Below are positions 43,174 to 53,713 of a stretch of 64,000 nucleotides of DNA, piece by piece. A model generated the notes under the pieces. That model did no database searches. It was given only the letters and a program-made list of their open reading frames with translations, and was not told the origin of the DNA. The number at the start of each line of letters is the position of its first letter. Position 1 is the stretch's first letter. Source of the stretch: Frigoribacterium sp. CG_9.8 (GTDB taxonomy: Bacteria > Actinomycetota > Actinomycetes > Actinomycetales > Microbacteriaceae); assembly GCF_015751965.1 (NCBI RefSeq), contig NZ_JADOVH010000001.1:806001-870000 (forward strand), read 5' to 3'. The position numbers and the translations under genes are program-made.

Positions 43174-44073
43174 ATGACCACGCAGAGCGAAACTCGAGTG
43201 CGGGATGGCGCGGGTCACCGGGCCTCGGTCTTTCTGTATTCCCACGTTCGGGTGCGTCTTGCGTTGCTGATCTCCGCGCCGTTGTTCTGGCTCGGCCTGG
43301 TCTATATCGCCGCCCTGGTCGCTCTTCTCGTCACAGCGTTCTGGACGGTCGACAGCTTCACCGGTGAGGTACGCACGGACTGGACCTTCGACAACATCAT
43401 CACCGTACTCACCGGATCGCTCTACCAGTCCGTCACGCTGCGCACGCTGGGCATGGCGGTGCTGGTCACCATCGCGGACATCGTCATCGCGCTGCCCATC
43501 GCCTTCTTCATGGCGAAGGTGGCGTCGGCCAAGTGGCAACGCATCCTCGTGATCGCGATCCTCATGCCCCTCTGGGCAAGCTACCTGGTCAAGGCATATG
43601 CCTGGCGGTCCGTGTTGTCGAACGACGGCATCTTCCAGTGGATCGTGCAGCCTTTCGGCGGCACGACTCCCGGCTACGGCATCCCCGGGGCGGTCATCAC
43701 CCTCGCCTACCTCTGGCTGCCCTACGTGATCCTGCCGATCTATGCGGGGCTCGAGAGGGTTCCCGATTCGTTGCTCGAGGCATCCAGCGATCTTGGTGCC
43801 GGTACCTGGCGAACGCTCCGCTCGATCGTGCTGCCGCTTCTCTGGCCGGCCATCGTCGCCGGATCGATCTTCAGCTTCTCGCTGACCCTCGGCGACTACA
43901 TCACCATCAACATCGTGGGCGGAGCGAACCAGATGCTCGGCAACCTCGTCTACACCAACGTCGGCGCGGCCAACAACCTCCCGCTCGCCTCGGCGATTGC
44001 GCTCATCCCCATCGCGATCATCTTCGTCTACCTCGCCGCGGTGCGTCGCACCGGAGCCCTGAACAGCCTGTGA
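43174..44073 (+). CDS. ABC importer permease, PotB-like
   Basis: A 299-residue permease with six helices. The EAA loop LLEASSDLGAGTWRTLRSIVLPL (in parts: LLEASSDLGAGTW, SIVLPLLWP) near residues 200-225 is the ATPase coupling site, and SFSLTLGDYITINIVGG follows as in PotB. It is second in the importer after the binding protein. Confidence 0.93.
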   Translation: MTTQSETRVRDGAGHRASVFLYSHVRVRLALLISAPLFWLGLVYIAALVALLVTAFWTVDSFTGEVRTDWTFDNIITVLTGSLYQSVTLRTLGMAVLVTIADIVIALPIAFFMAKVASAKWQRILVIAILMPLWASYLVKAYAWRSVLSNDGIFQWIVQPFGGTTPGYGIPGAVITLAYLWLPYVILPIYAGLERVPDSLLEASSDLGAGTWRTLRSIVLPLLWPAIVAGSIFSFSLTLGDYITINIVGGANQMLGNLVYTNVGAANNLPLASAIALIPIAIIFVYLAAVRRTGALNSL

Positions 44074-44083
44074 GGGGTGCGCC

Positions 44084-44884
44084 ATGAGAGTGAGCAGGAC
44101 CAGCCGCACCGTGCTCGGCACGATCACCGGGATCATCCTCGCCACGATCTATCTGCCGCTGATCGTGGTGCTGATCAACTCGTTCAGCACGAGCAAGAGT
44201 CTCACCTGGCCACCGCCCGGCTTCACCTTCGCCTGGTGGGGCAAGGCGTTCCAGAGCGCGGGTGCGCTCGGCGCGATCCTCACCAGCGTGCAGGTGGCCG
44301 TTGTCGCCACGATCGTCTCGCTCGTGCTCGGCACCCTCATCTCGCTGGCACTTCAGCGCTACACGTTCTTCGGCAGGGATACCGTGAGCCTGCTGGTCAT
44401 CCTGCCGATAGCCCTACCGGGCATCATCACGGGCATCGCGCTCAACAACGCCTTCCGCACCATCCTGGGCATTCAGCTCTCGATCCTCACCGTAATCATC
44501 GCCCATGTCACCTTCTGCATCGTCACGGTCTTCAACAACGTGATCGCGCGCCTTCGGAGGATGGGCACGAGTCTCGAGGAGGCATCGGCAGACCTCGGTG
44601 GCGGACTCTGGACCACCTTCCGGCTGGTCACCTTTCCGCAGCTGCGATCGGCTCTGCTCGCCGGTGGACTGCTCGCCTTCGCGCTGAGCTTCGATGAGAT
44701 CATCGTGACGACCTTCACCGCTGGCACGGGAGTCACGACCCTGCCGATCTGGATTCTCAACAACCTGTTCCGCCCGAACCAAGCGCCGATCGTGAACGTC
44801 ATCGCCGTAGTACTCGTGCTGGTCTCGATCATCCCCATCTACGTCGCCCAGCGCATCGCCGGGTCGGACGTTGTGCAGAAGTAA
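44084..44884 (+). CDS. ABC importer permease, PotC-like
   Basis: A 266-residue permease that begins 10 bp after the PotB-like gene. Helix 1 TGIILATIYLPLIVVLIN is followed by SFSTSKSLTWPPPGFT, typical of PotC. The EAA motif is LEEASADLGGGLWTTFRLVTFP (in parts: LEEASADLGGG, FRLVTFPQL) and SFDEIIVTTFTAG is the conserved helix 5 loop. With the preceding three genes it completes an importer. Confidence 0.93.
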   Translation: MRVSRTSRTVLGTITGIILATIYLPLIVVLINSFSTSKSLTWPPPGFTFAWWGKAFQSAGALGAILTSVQVAVVATIVSLVLGTLISLALQRYTFFGRDTVSLLVILPIALPGIITGIALNNAFRTILGIQLSILTVIIAHVTFCIVTVFNNVIARLRRMGTSLEEASADLGGGLWTTFRLVTFPQLRSALLAGGLLAFALSFDEIIVTTFTAGTGVTTLPIWILNNLFRPNQAPIVNVIAVVLVLVSIIPIYVAQRIAGSDVVQK

Positions 44885-45063
44885 TTCTGCGTGCATCGAC
44901 CACACATCCGAGCGTGCATGTCACCCCTGCCGAGCCACGCGCACTTCCCGCGGCCGCAGCGCGCCCGCAACTTCCGCTACCTCGCCGTAGTCGCCGCTGA
45001 CCAGGTCGCCCGCGACAGACGGCGGTTGTTCGAGGGTGCCAGCAGAGAAGTTGCCCACGACGA

Positions 45064-46036
45064 CTAGCTGTACTGCCTAGGCGGGTTAGTTAACCGGCTG
45101 ATGGGTGGGTGGCCTCCGATTGCGGTGTGGGGCCTGTGGTGATTGTGTTCGTGGAGCCATGCTGGAAGTGCGTTGCGGCGTGCTGATTCGCTGTTGTATT
45201 GCCGTTTGAAGGCCCAGCCTTCGCCGAGGGTGCGGTGGAAGCGTTCGATCTTCCCGTTGGTCTGCGGCCGGTAGGGGCGGGTTCTCTTCGCCCGGATGTT
45301 CAGCTCGGCGCAGGCGTCCCGCCAGGCGTGGGACTTTCAGGCGGAGCCGTTGTCGGAGAGCACCCGTTCGATAGTGATGCCGCGCGCGGCGAACCAGGAC
45401 ACCGCCCGGAGCAGCACCCCGATCGCGGTGGATCTCGGCATAGGCGACGCAGGAGTGGTCGTCGATGACGGTGTGCACGAATGCTTTCCCGATCAGCGGT
45501 TTCCGGTGTTTACTCCGAGGCACTCCCGGAGTCGCCGCTCGGTTCCGGTTGCCCTGCTGCCGGCCGACGAAACGGTGTCCGCCGCCGTCGGGTATGTTGC
45601 CGAACTTCGTCACATCGACATGGATCATCGCACCGGGTTTGTCGTGCTCGTAACGCCGGGAGACCTCGCCGGTGCGTTTGTCAACATGGTGGAGACGGTT
45701 CAGCCGCAGCCGTACCAAGACCGCGTGGACGGTCGAGGCCGGCATGTCGAGCTTCCAGCCGATGCCGACCGGTCCCAGGCGCTGTTTCCAGCGCAGATGC
45801 CCGATCCTGCGCACCAGCTCCGGCGCGGTCCGGTTCGGACTGCGATGCGGGCGCGAGGACCGGTCCTCCATCCCCACCGCGCCCATCGCCGCATAACGGT
45901 CGGCCCACCGCTTCGCGGTCGGCCACGACACGTTGAACTGGTGGGCGGCATCGGCGACCGCCCATCCATCGTCAATGATCAAACGCGCGATCCGAAGACG
46001 GTGACGTGGAGTCAAAGCAGCATTAGCGTCGGACAT
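45064..46036 (-). pseudogene. IS481-family transposase, frameshifted
   Basis: The ATG at 46036 follows AGGAGACC. The first two thirds read as an IS481 transposase: HTH region VADAAHQFNVSWPTAKRWADRY, then MIHVDVTKFGNIPDGGGHR and HTVIDDHSCVAYAEIH with the first Asp residues of DDE. Near 45420 the frame shifts; the rest (LRAVSWFAARGITIERVLSDNGSA, RPYRPQTNGKIERFHRTL, HNHHRPHTAIGGHPPISRL; each less than a full repeat of the family) runs in another frame and also has TGA after DNGSA where Tyr is expected. The end QYS and stop use the target CTAG. So at least two lesions; not autonomous. Confidence 0.85.
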
Positions 46037-46160
46037 GAGGGTCTCCTGGTCGAAGCGGTTGTCTAAGCAACTTCCACCTTCAACCGGAGGCCCTCACCCC
46101 GTCAGCAACGACTACAGCGAGTCGTCACATCGATTCAACCAACGTCCCTGGGCAGTACAG
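45068..46160 (-). mobile_element. IS481-family insertion sequence with CTAG target duplication
   Basis: The 1093-bp element has inverted ends CTGTACTGCC(T/C)AGG that continue imperfectly for about 26 bp. It is flanked by CTAG at 45064-45067 and at 46161-46164, a 4-bp target duplication. Removing the element and one CTAG restores the reading frame of the GH13 gene around it, which proves the exact boundaries. Confidence 0.92.
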
Positions 46161-47459
46161 CTAGCGTCTCGCCACCGAGCGAACGCGTGAAGGCGTAGAG
46201 GGTCGGATGCTCCGGCTCGAGCATTACAAAGTCGCCGAGCGACACGACCGATGATCCGTGCCGCAGGACGATGAGTCGGCGGTAGAACTCGAAGATCGAG
46301 CGGGAGCCCGAGGCCCGATCCGTCGCGACGTTGATGGCGGCGTGGTTCGGCGTGATGGCGAGCCAGGGTGTTCCGGTCGTGAAGCCGGCCCCGGGGGTCG
46401 CATCCCACGGCACCGGCGTGCGCGCGTTGTCGCGGCTGCGGAATGCGAGGGACTCCAATAGTGTAGCGGGGGATGCTCCGGCCGCGACCTCCTCGTCGAA
46501 GTAGTTCAGCGACTCGATGTCCCGGTACTGCTCAATAGTCGTGAAGCCGGCATCCGTCATGCCGATCTCGTCGCCCTGGTAGATGTGGGGCGTGCCGCGG
46601 TGCAGGTGCAGGATCGCGGCGAGCAGCGTCGCGGACTCGTACCGGAACTGCCTGTCGTCACCGAAACGGGAGACCGAACGCGGCTGGTCGTGGTTGCTGA
46701 AGTAGAGGCTGTTCCAGCCGGCCGCGGCAAGCCCGGTTTGCCAGCGACCGAGCGAACGCTTGAGGTCCGCGAGCTGGAGCGGCCCGTTGTCGAACTTGGT
46801 GCGCGGGCCGTGGTCGAGGCCGACATGCTCGAACTGGAATATCATGTCGAGCTCGAGCCGGTCGGAGCTCGTGAACCGGATGGCGTCATCCACCGTGGCT
46901 CCGGGTGTCTCACCCACCGTGATGAGGTCTGCTTCCCGCCCGGCGAAGACCTCGCGGTTCATCTCCTGCAGGTAGTCGTGCAGATGGTCTCCCATCACGA
47001 AGCTGGGGCTGTCGCCGACGAGGTCGGACTGCACCTTCGCGATGAGGTTGATCACGTCCATGCGGAAGCCATCGACGCCGCGGTCGAGCCACCAGTTCGT
47101 CATCGACTACACAGCGGCTCGCACCTCCGGGTTCTCCCAGTTGAGATCGGGCTGCTTCACCGCGAAGAGATGCAGGTAGTACTGTCCGGTTGCCGCGTCG
47201 AGTTGCCAGGCCGGCCCGCCGAACAGGCTGCGCCAGAGATTGGGCTCGCGACCATCCACGCCGTCCCGCCAGACATACCAGTCGCGCTTCGGGCTCGCGA
47301 GTGAGCTGCGCGATTCAGAGAACCAGGCATGCTCATCGCTCGTGTGATTCACGACGAGGTCCATCACGATCTTGATGCCGCGGGCGTGCGCCTCGGCGAG
47401 CAGCTGGTCGAACTCCTCGAGCGATCCGAGGAGTGGGTCGATGTCCTGGTGGTCGCTTA

Positions 47460-49289
<1,830 letters not shown>

Positions 49290-49293
<4 letters not shown>

Positions 49294-50087
49294 GAGTCGC
49301 GATTCCGTTCCTGCAGTCCCCGTCCAACCAGTGTGGATGCCACCGCGCTGATCATGATGAACAGGCCGGGGAAGAAAGTCATCCACCAGAAGGAGGCGAG
49401 ATAGGTGCGCCCGGCCGAGAGCATCGCGCCCCACTCGGCGGCGGGCGGTACCGCTCCCAACCCGAGGTAACTGAGGGAGGAGGCCCAGACGATCGACTGG
49501 CCGATGCCGAGGGTCACCAGCACGAAGAGCGACCCGGCCACGTTCGGCAGCAGATGTCGCCAGAGGCGAAACCACCAGCCCCGCCCGAGCACTGCTGCCG
49601 CCTCGAGATACGGCGCACGCCGCACCACGAGAACCCGGCTGCGGATGATGCGGGCATATCCGGGAGCGGTAGCGAGCCCGACGGCGATAGTCGACGTGAT
49701 GACCCCTGGCCCGTAGACGACGATGAACAGCAGCGCGAGAAGCAGCCCGGGGAAGGCGAACAGCACCTCGAGAAACCGAGTCGTGCCGAAGTCGAGCCAG
49801 CGCGGCCCGAGTCCGGCGAGCAGGCCGAAGACCAGCGCGAGACCGATGCCGATCGCAGTGGCGGAGACGCCGATGAGCAGGGATGCTCCGGTGCCGTGGA
49901 TGACGCGGGTGTAGATGTCGCGGCCGGATTCATCGGTACCGAATAAGTGGTCAAACGACGGTGCACGAAAACTCTGGGTGGGGTTGATGGCCAGCGGATC
50001 GGCGGGTGCGAGCAGCCCTGGAGCGAGGGCCGCAATCAGCAGAAAAATAAGTGCCGTAACTCCGATCCAGGCCAGCAGGCGCTTCAT
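49290..50087 (-). CDS. Peptide-type ABC importer permease, DppC-like
   Basis: A 265-residue permease with six helices. The N-terminal part PTQSFRAPSFDHLFGTDESGRDIYTRVI is the DppC/OppC signature (in parts: FRAPSFDHLFGTDESGRD). The coupling loop EAAAVLGRGWWFRLWRHLLPN (in parts: EAAAVLGRGW, RHLLPN) matches the EAA motif. It overlaps both neighbours by four bases, which argues for one operon. Confidence 0.93.
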
Positions 50088-51073
50088 GAAGCACGCAGCC
50101 GGGGGTCCACGAGACGATCGGCGAGATCAGTCAGGGTGGTGACAAGCATGTAGCCGAGTGCAACAACGAGCACGACGCCAAGCACGAGCGGAACATCCCG
50201 CTGCTGCACGGCGGTCAGCAGGCTGCGGCCGAGGCCCGGCCGGGCGAAAATCGTCTCGACCACGACGGCCCCACTGATGAGCGAGCCGAAAGCCCAGCCG
50301 GCCAGTCCGATGGCGGGAATCGCCGCATGGCGCAGAGCATGACGCCAGAACACACCGCCGGATCCTTCACCCCTGGTCCGGGCGGCGAGCACGAAGGGTG
50401 ATGCTATCGCGTCGAGGATCGATTCGCGCATCACCTGCGCGAGGAATCCGGAGAGTGGGAGCGCGAGAGTGAGTATCGGGAGCACGAGTCCGATCGGGCC
50501 TGGCACGCTCACCGGAGGGAGCCAGCCCAGGGTCGTGGAGAACAGCAGGATGAGGCTGATCGCCAGCCAGAAGTGCGGCACAGCCGCCGCGATAACTTCG
50601 AGTAGCCAGCTGACTCCGGATGCTACTCGCCCGCCCTGCGCGCTCCAGGCCGCCAGCGCGAGCGCGATCGCCGCCGCGACGATCAACGACACCACCGCAA
50701 GTAGGAGAGTGCCGCCGAGATTCTCGCCGACGACGGCAAGCACGGGCTGTTTGAGCGCGTAGGAGGTGCCGAGATCGCCGCGCAGCATCCGCCCCAGATA
50801 GTGCAGATATTGCACGAACAGCGGCTGGTCGAGACCGTAGTCGGCACGTGCTTGGGCAAGGGCCGCCGCGCTTGCCTGAGAACCGGGGCCACCCAGGATC
50901 GCCTCGGCGGGATCCCCGGGAATGAGTCTGATCGCGAAGAAGGTGACCGTCGCTACCGCCCAGAGCACGAAGGCCACACCCCCGAGACGAAGCAGCGCCC
51001 AGGGTGCCCAGCTACGCCGTACCGGGTGTCGCACTCTGCCGGATGGGGGTGCCGCGCTTACCGGGAGAGCCAC
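50084..51073 (-). CDS. Peptide-type ABC importer permease, DppB-like
   Basis: A 329-residue permease. TFFAIRLIPGDPAEAILGG and YGLDQPLFVQYLHYLGRMLRGDLG (in parts: YGLDQPLFVQYLHYL, RGDLGTSY) near the N-terminus are DppB landmarks; the coupling loop TRGEGSGGVFWRHALRHAAIP contains the conserved RxHxxR-like basic cluster. The start overlaps the end of the binding-protein gene by 16 bp. Confidence 0.93.
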   Translation of the reverse strand: MALPVSAAPPSGRVRHPVRRSWAPWALLRLGGVAFVLWAVATVTFFAIRLIPGDPAEAILGGPGSQASAAALAQARADYGLDQPLFVQYLHYLGRMLRGDLGTSYALKQPVLAVVGENLGGTLLLAVVSLIVAAAIALALAAWSAQGGRVASGVSWLLEVIAAAVPHFWLAISLILLFSTTLGWLPPVSVPGPIGLVLPILTLALPLSGFLAQVMRESILDAIASPFVLAARTRGEGSGGVFWRHALRHAAIPAIGLAGWAFGSLISGAVVVETIFARPGLGRSLLTAVQQRDVPLVLGVVLVVALGYMLVTTLTDLADRLVDPRLRAS

Positions 51074-52689
51074 GAGTCGTACATCGTGGGGGTCGACACC
51101 GTCGGCATCGCCCGCAGGCCCTTCACGACGGAGCGGTGAAGGTAGTGGTTCTGCTGGTCGTAGAGCGGCAGAATGTAGAAGCCTTCCAGCACGATCTTCT
51201 GGGCCTTCTTGTAGAGGGACAAACGCTCCGCAGCATCCGACAAGGTTGCGGCTTTCTCAAGAAGTGCGTCGAGTGCCGGATCCTTCACCTGGGAATGGTT
51301 AGCGAAGTAACCGCTCGGCGCGGGCTTCGTGCCGGCGGAGTCGAACAGGGTGCGCAGCACGTCTGGCCCGACCTTCGTGTACGGAGCGCTTACCAGGTTG
51401 TACAGGTTCTTGCCGAGGGCGCCGTACCAGCTCGACAGGTCGAGTGGCTTGAGGTCGACCTTGAAACCGGCCTGCTTCGAGGTGGCCTGCAACTGCTCGA
51501 ACAGCGACTGCTCGGCCGGGATCGACTGGTTGGTGCTCACCGGGAAGGAGAGCTCGAGCACGGCGCCGTTCTTGGTGCGGTATCCATCGGCATTCTTCGT
51601 CGACCAGCCCGCCTCATCGAGAAGCTTCGCTGCGGCCTTCTGGTCGTAGGTGAACAGTGAGGGTTCGGAGATTCCCGACTTCTCCACGCTCGACAGTGCC
51701 GAGTAGGAGCGCTTCGCAGTACCGAAGAACAGGGTGGTGACTGCGTCGTTCACGTTCGCCGAGCGGATGAACGCCTCGCGCACCCGCACATCGTCGAAGG
51801 GTGCGATACTCGAGTTCAATTCGATGCGATTGGATGCCCCGGGCCGCGGTGCGTCGAGAGTGACGAGATCCGCGCTTCCCTTCGCCGCGACGAGCGTGTC
51901 GGGCTGCACGTTATCGATGACATCGACAGTGCCGGCCTGCAGCGCCGCGTACCGCGAGGCGGAGTCGGGCAGGAAGCGCCAGTCGATCGCCTTCAGGTAG
52001 GCGGGCCCCGAGTGGGTGGCATCCGCCGGGGGAGAGCTGTAGCTGTCATTACGCACCAGACTCACTGACTGCTGGCGCGTCCACTTGGTCACGATGAATG
52101 GTCCGGTGCCCACTGGTGACTCACAATTCACGGCTTGGCTGCGCTTCAGTGCGGTGGCGGATTCGATCGCGAGCCAGGGCTGGGAGAGCGAGTCGAGCAG
52201 AGCACTGTCTGGTGTCGAGAGGGTAAAGCGCGCGACATCCGCTGACGGCGCGGTCACCCCGGTGACCTTCTGCAGGGCGAGATAGCCGGTCGAGGATGTG
52301 GTGGCCGGATCCTGCACGTGCGCAACATTCGCCGCGATCGTCTCGGGGGTGAGGGCTGTGCCGTCGGTGAACTTCACATCCTTCTTGAGTGTGAAGTCCC
52401 AACTCAGGCCGTCGGGCGCCTCAGACCACTTAGTCGCGAGCCAGGGGATGATTTCGCCTGCAGTGTTTTTGGAGACGAGGGATTCGAGGTACTGGCTAGC
52501 GATCAGCGCCTGCGGGTAATTACCTCCGACGTGCGGATCGAGACAGGTGGGCTCGGCATCGCCGGTGGCGTAGACGAGGGTGCCGCCCGACACCGGTTTC
52601 GTGCCCGTCGGCGCGGTCGCGGCGGTGCATCCGGCGGCCACCAGTGCGACTGCAAGAATGGAAACGACGGGGGAAACAACACGTTTCAC
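51058..52689 (-). CDS. Peptide-type extracellular solute-binding lipoprotein (SBP family 5)
   Basis: The GTG at 52689 is chosen because AAGGAG stands nine bases upstream and a lipoprotein signal follows (ILAVALVAAGC, lipobox AAGC). The 543-residue protein has the family 5 marks GDAEPTCLDPHVGG, WSEAPDGLSWDFTLKKDVKF(T) (in parts: LSWDFTLKKDVKFTDG) and GTGPFIVTKW. It delivers peptides or similar ligands to the two permeases. It is the first gene of the operon and is divergent from the TetR gene. Confidence 0.93.
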   Translation of the reverse strand: MKRVVSPVVSILAVALVAAGCTAATAPTGTKPVSGGTLVYATGDAEPTCLDPHVGGNYPQALIASQYLESLVSKNTAGEIIPWLATKWSEAPDGLSWDFTLKKDVKFTDGTALTPETIAANVAHVQDPATTSSTGYLALQKVTGVTAPSADVARFTLSTPDSALLDSLSQPWLAIESATALKRSQAVNCESPVGTGPFIVTKWTRQQSVSLVRNDSYSSPPADATHSGPAYLKAIDWRFLPDSASRYAALQAGTVDVIDNVQPDTLVAAKGSADLVTLDAPRPGASNRIELNSSIAPFDDVRVREAFIRSANVNDAVTTLFFGTAKRSYSALSSVEKSGISEPSLFTYDQKAAAKLLDEAGWSTKNADGYRTKNGAVLELSFPVSTNQSIPAEQSLFEQLQATSKQAGFKVDLKPLDLSSWYGALGKNLYNLVSAPYTKVGPDVLRTLFDSAGTKPAPSGYFANHSQVKDPALDALLEKAATLSDAAERLSLYKKAQKIVLEGFYILPLYDQQNHYLHRSVVKGLRAMPTVSTPTMYDSWLSR

Positions 52690-52710
52690 GACGGAGGACT
52701 CCTTCGGTTC

Positions 52711-52735
52711 TATTATTGGGCTCAGTACAATATTA
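52711..52735. promoter_or_regulatory. Candidate operator between the importer operon and tetR
   Basis: TATTATTG (52711-52718) and CAATATTA (52728-52735) form an imperfect inverted repeat (6 of 8) with a 9-base centre in an A/T-rich island of otherwise G/C-rich DNA, midway between the two divergent start codons (52689 and 52758). TACAAT inside may also be a -10 box for tetR. A TetR dimer could bind here and control both directions. Confidence 0.5.
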
Positions 52736-52757
52736 CGACGGTTCGGAGGAACAGCTC

Positions 52758-53399
52758 GTGCCAGCATCGCAGAACGCTGTCGGCCGGCCGCGCAGATCAT
52801 CTCGCGCTGTCATTGAAGATGCGGCGGCGGAGCTGTTTCTTGAAAACACCTACGCGCTCACCACGATCGAGCAGATCACTCAGCGCGCCGGTGTGAGCCG
52901 CAACACATTCTTCAACTACTTCACCGCCAAGAGCGACGTTCTGTGGGTGGAGTTGGATGCTGCGATCGACCGGCTCGCTGTCGAGCTTCGGGCGATCCCG
53001 AACGGTCGGTCGGCGCTCGCCGAGATGCGCGCTGCGACCTTGCGAGTCGTGTCGCAGATCGGGGTGGATCGGGTACCGCTTGCGCTTACCCAGGTCGACG
53101 TGATGGGAACAGCGGAGGAGACGCGAGTTTCCGGTCTTGCGCGGCTCGCCCGCCGTTCAGACCTGATCGCGGACTTCCTCGCACGGCAGCTGTCGCGACG
53201 GTGTGACGATCTGCTCGTGCTCAGTGCGGCGAACGCGCTTTCCGGCGCTATTTCGGTGGCTTGGACGGTCTGGGCACTGGATGGCATCGGGCGCCGGCCG
53301 CTCGCGGAGTACATGTCCGAAGCCTTCGACGTCGTCTCGACCGGCCTATCGTCCGCGCTGGGTGCGGCGGCGGAGAGTCTCGCGCCGTTGCCGGAGTAG
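52758..53399 (+). CDS. TetR-family transcriptional regulator
   Basis: A 213-residue regulator; GTG start with GGAGGA eight bases upstream. N-terminal HTH: AVIEDAAAELFLENTYALTTIEQITQRAGVSRNTFFNYFTAKSDVLW (in parts: AAAELFLENTYALTTIEQI, AGVSRNTFFNYFTAKSDVL) at about residues 19-62. The C-terminal ligand domain is helical and ends SSALGAAAESLAPLPE. Divergent to the peptide-type importer, whose expression it probably controls. The last codons and stop lie in a 16-bp tandem duplication (53387-53418). Confidence 0.92.
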   Translation: MPASQNAVGRPRRSSRAVIEDAAAELFLENTYALTTIEQITQRAGVSRNTFFNYFTAKSDVLWVELDAAIDRLAVELRAIPNGRSALAEMRAATLRVVSQIGVDRVPLALTQVDVMGTAEETRVSGLARLARRSDLIADFLARQLSRRCDDLLVLSAANALSGAISVAWTVWALDGIGRRPLAEYMSEAFDVVSTGLSSALGAAAESLAPLPE

Positions 53400-53418
53400 C
53401 GAGTTGCCGGAGTAGCGC
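53387..53418. repeat. Tandem duplication 2 x 16 bp across the tetR stop codon
   Basis: GTTGCCGGAGTAGCGA is followed by the same unit with one last-base change. The duplication includes the stop codon, so the gene end exists twice. Confidence 0.92.
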
Positions 53419-53488
53419 GGCCAGCGGGGGTGCTTCGCGAGACTGCCGGGAACAATCCCAGCTCATCACGGTTGTCGGCCCGCAGCGT

Positions 53489-53712
53489 CGGATATCATTA
53501 TGCCTAGCGACACCGATCCGGCCATCACCGGGGAGTCTTCGGAAGAGCGGCATCCGACCACGGTCGGCTGCCGGGTAGAACCGAACGGGGCTGGCCCGTC
53601 AACGCCAACGAATAAGCGGTCGCCCTGTACCGGGCGGCAAGCGGGGTGGTACCGCGCGATCCGTTTTTTGAAGATCGCGTCCTCGTCCAGTTGAACCTGC
53701 GACCTGGAGAGA
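53489..53712 (+). promoter_or_regulatory. T-box leader of ileS (translational type)
   Basis: GGGGTGGTACCGCG (53643-53656) is the conserved T-box sequence that pairs with the tRNA acceptor end. An ATC at 53524-53526, in a loop flanked by CCGG/CCGG-like pairing, is a candidate specifier for tRNA-Ile. Downstream GCGATC/GATCGC (about 53656-53680) and CCTCGTCCAG, complementary to CTGGAGAG of the ribosome site, can sequester the start region. Uncharged tRNA-Ile would release it and raise IleS synthesis. Actinobacterial ileS T-boxes mostly act on translation (established); the exact 5' end is estimated. Confidence 0.88.
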
Positions 53713-53713
53713 C

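Noticed and set aside
44940-45067. Separate small gene between the PotC-like gene and the IS
   Set aside because: On the minus strand it reads as the C-terminal end of the GH13 protein and joins in frame after removal of the IS.
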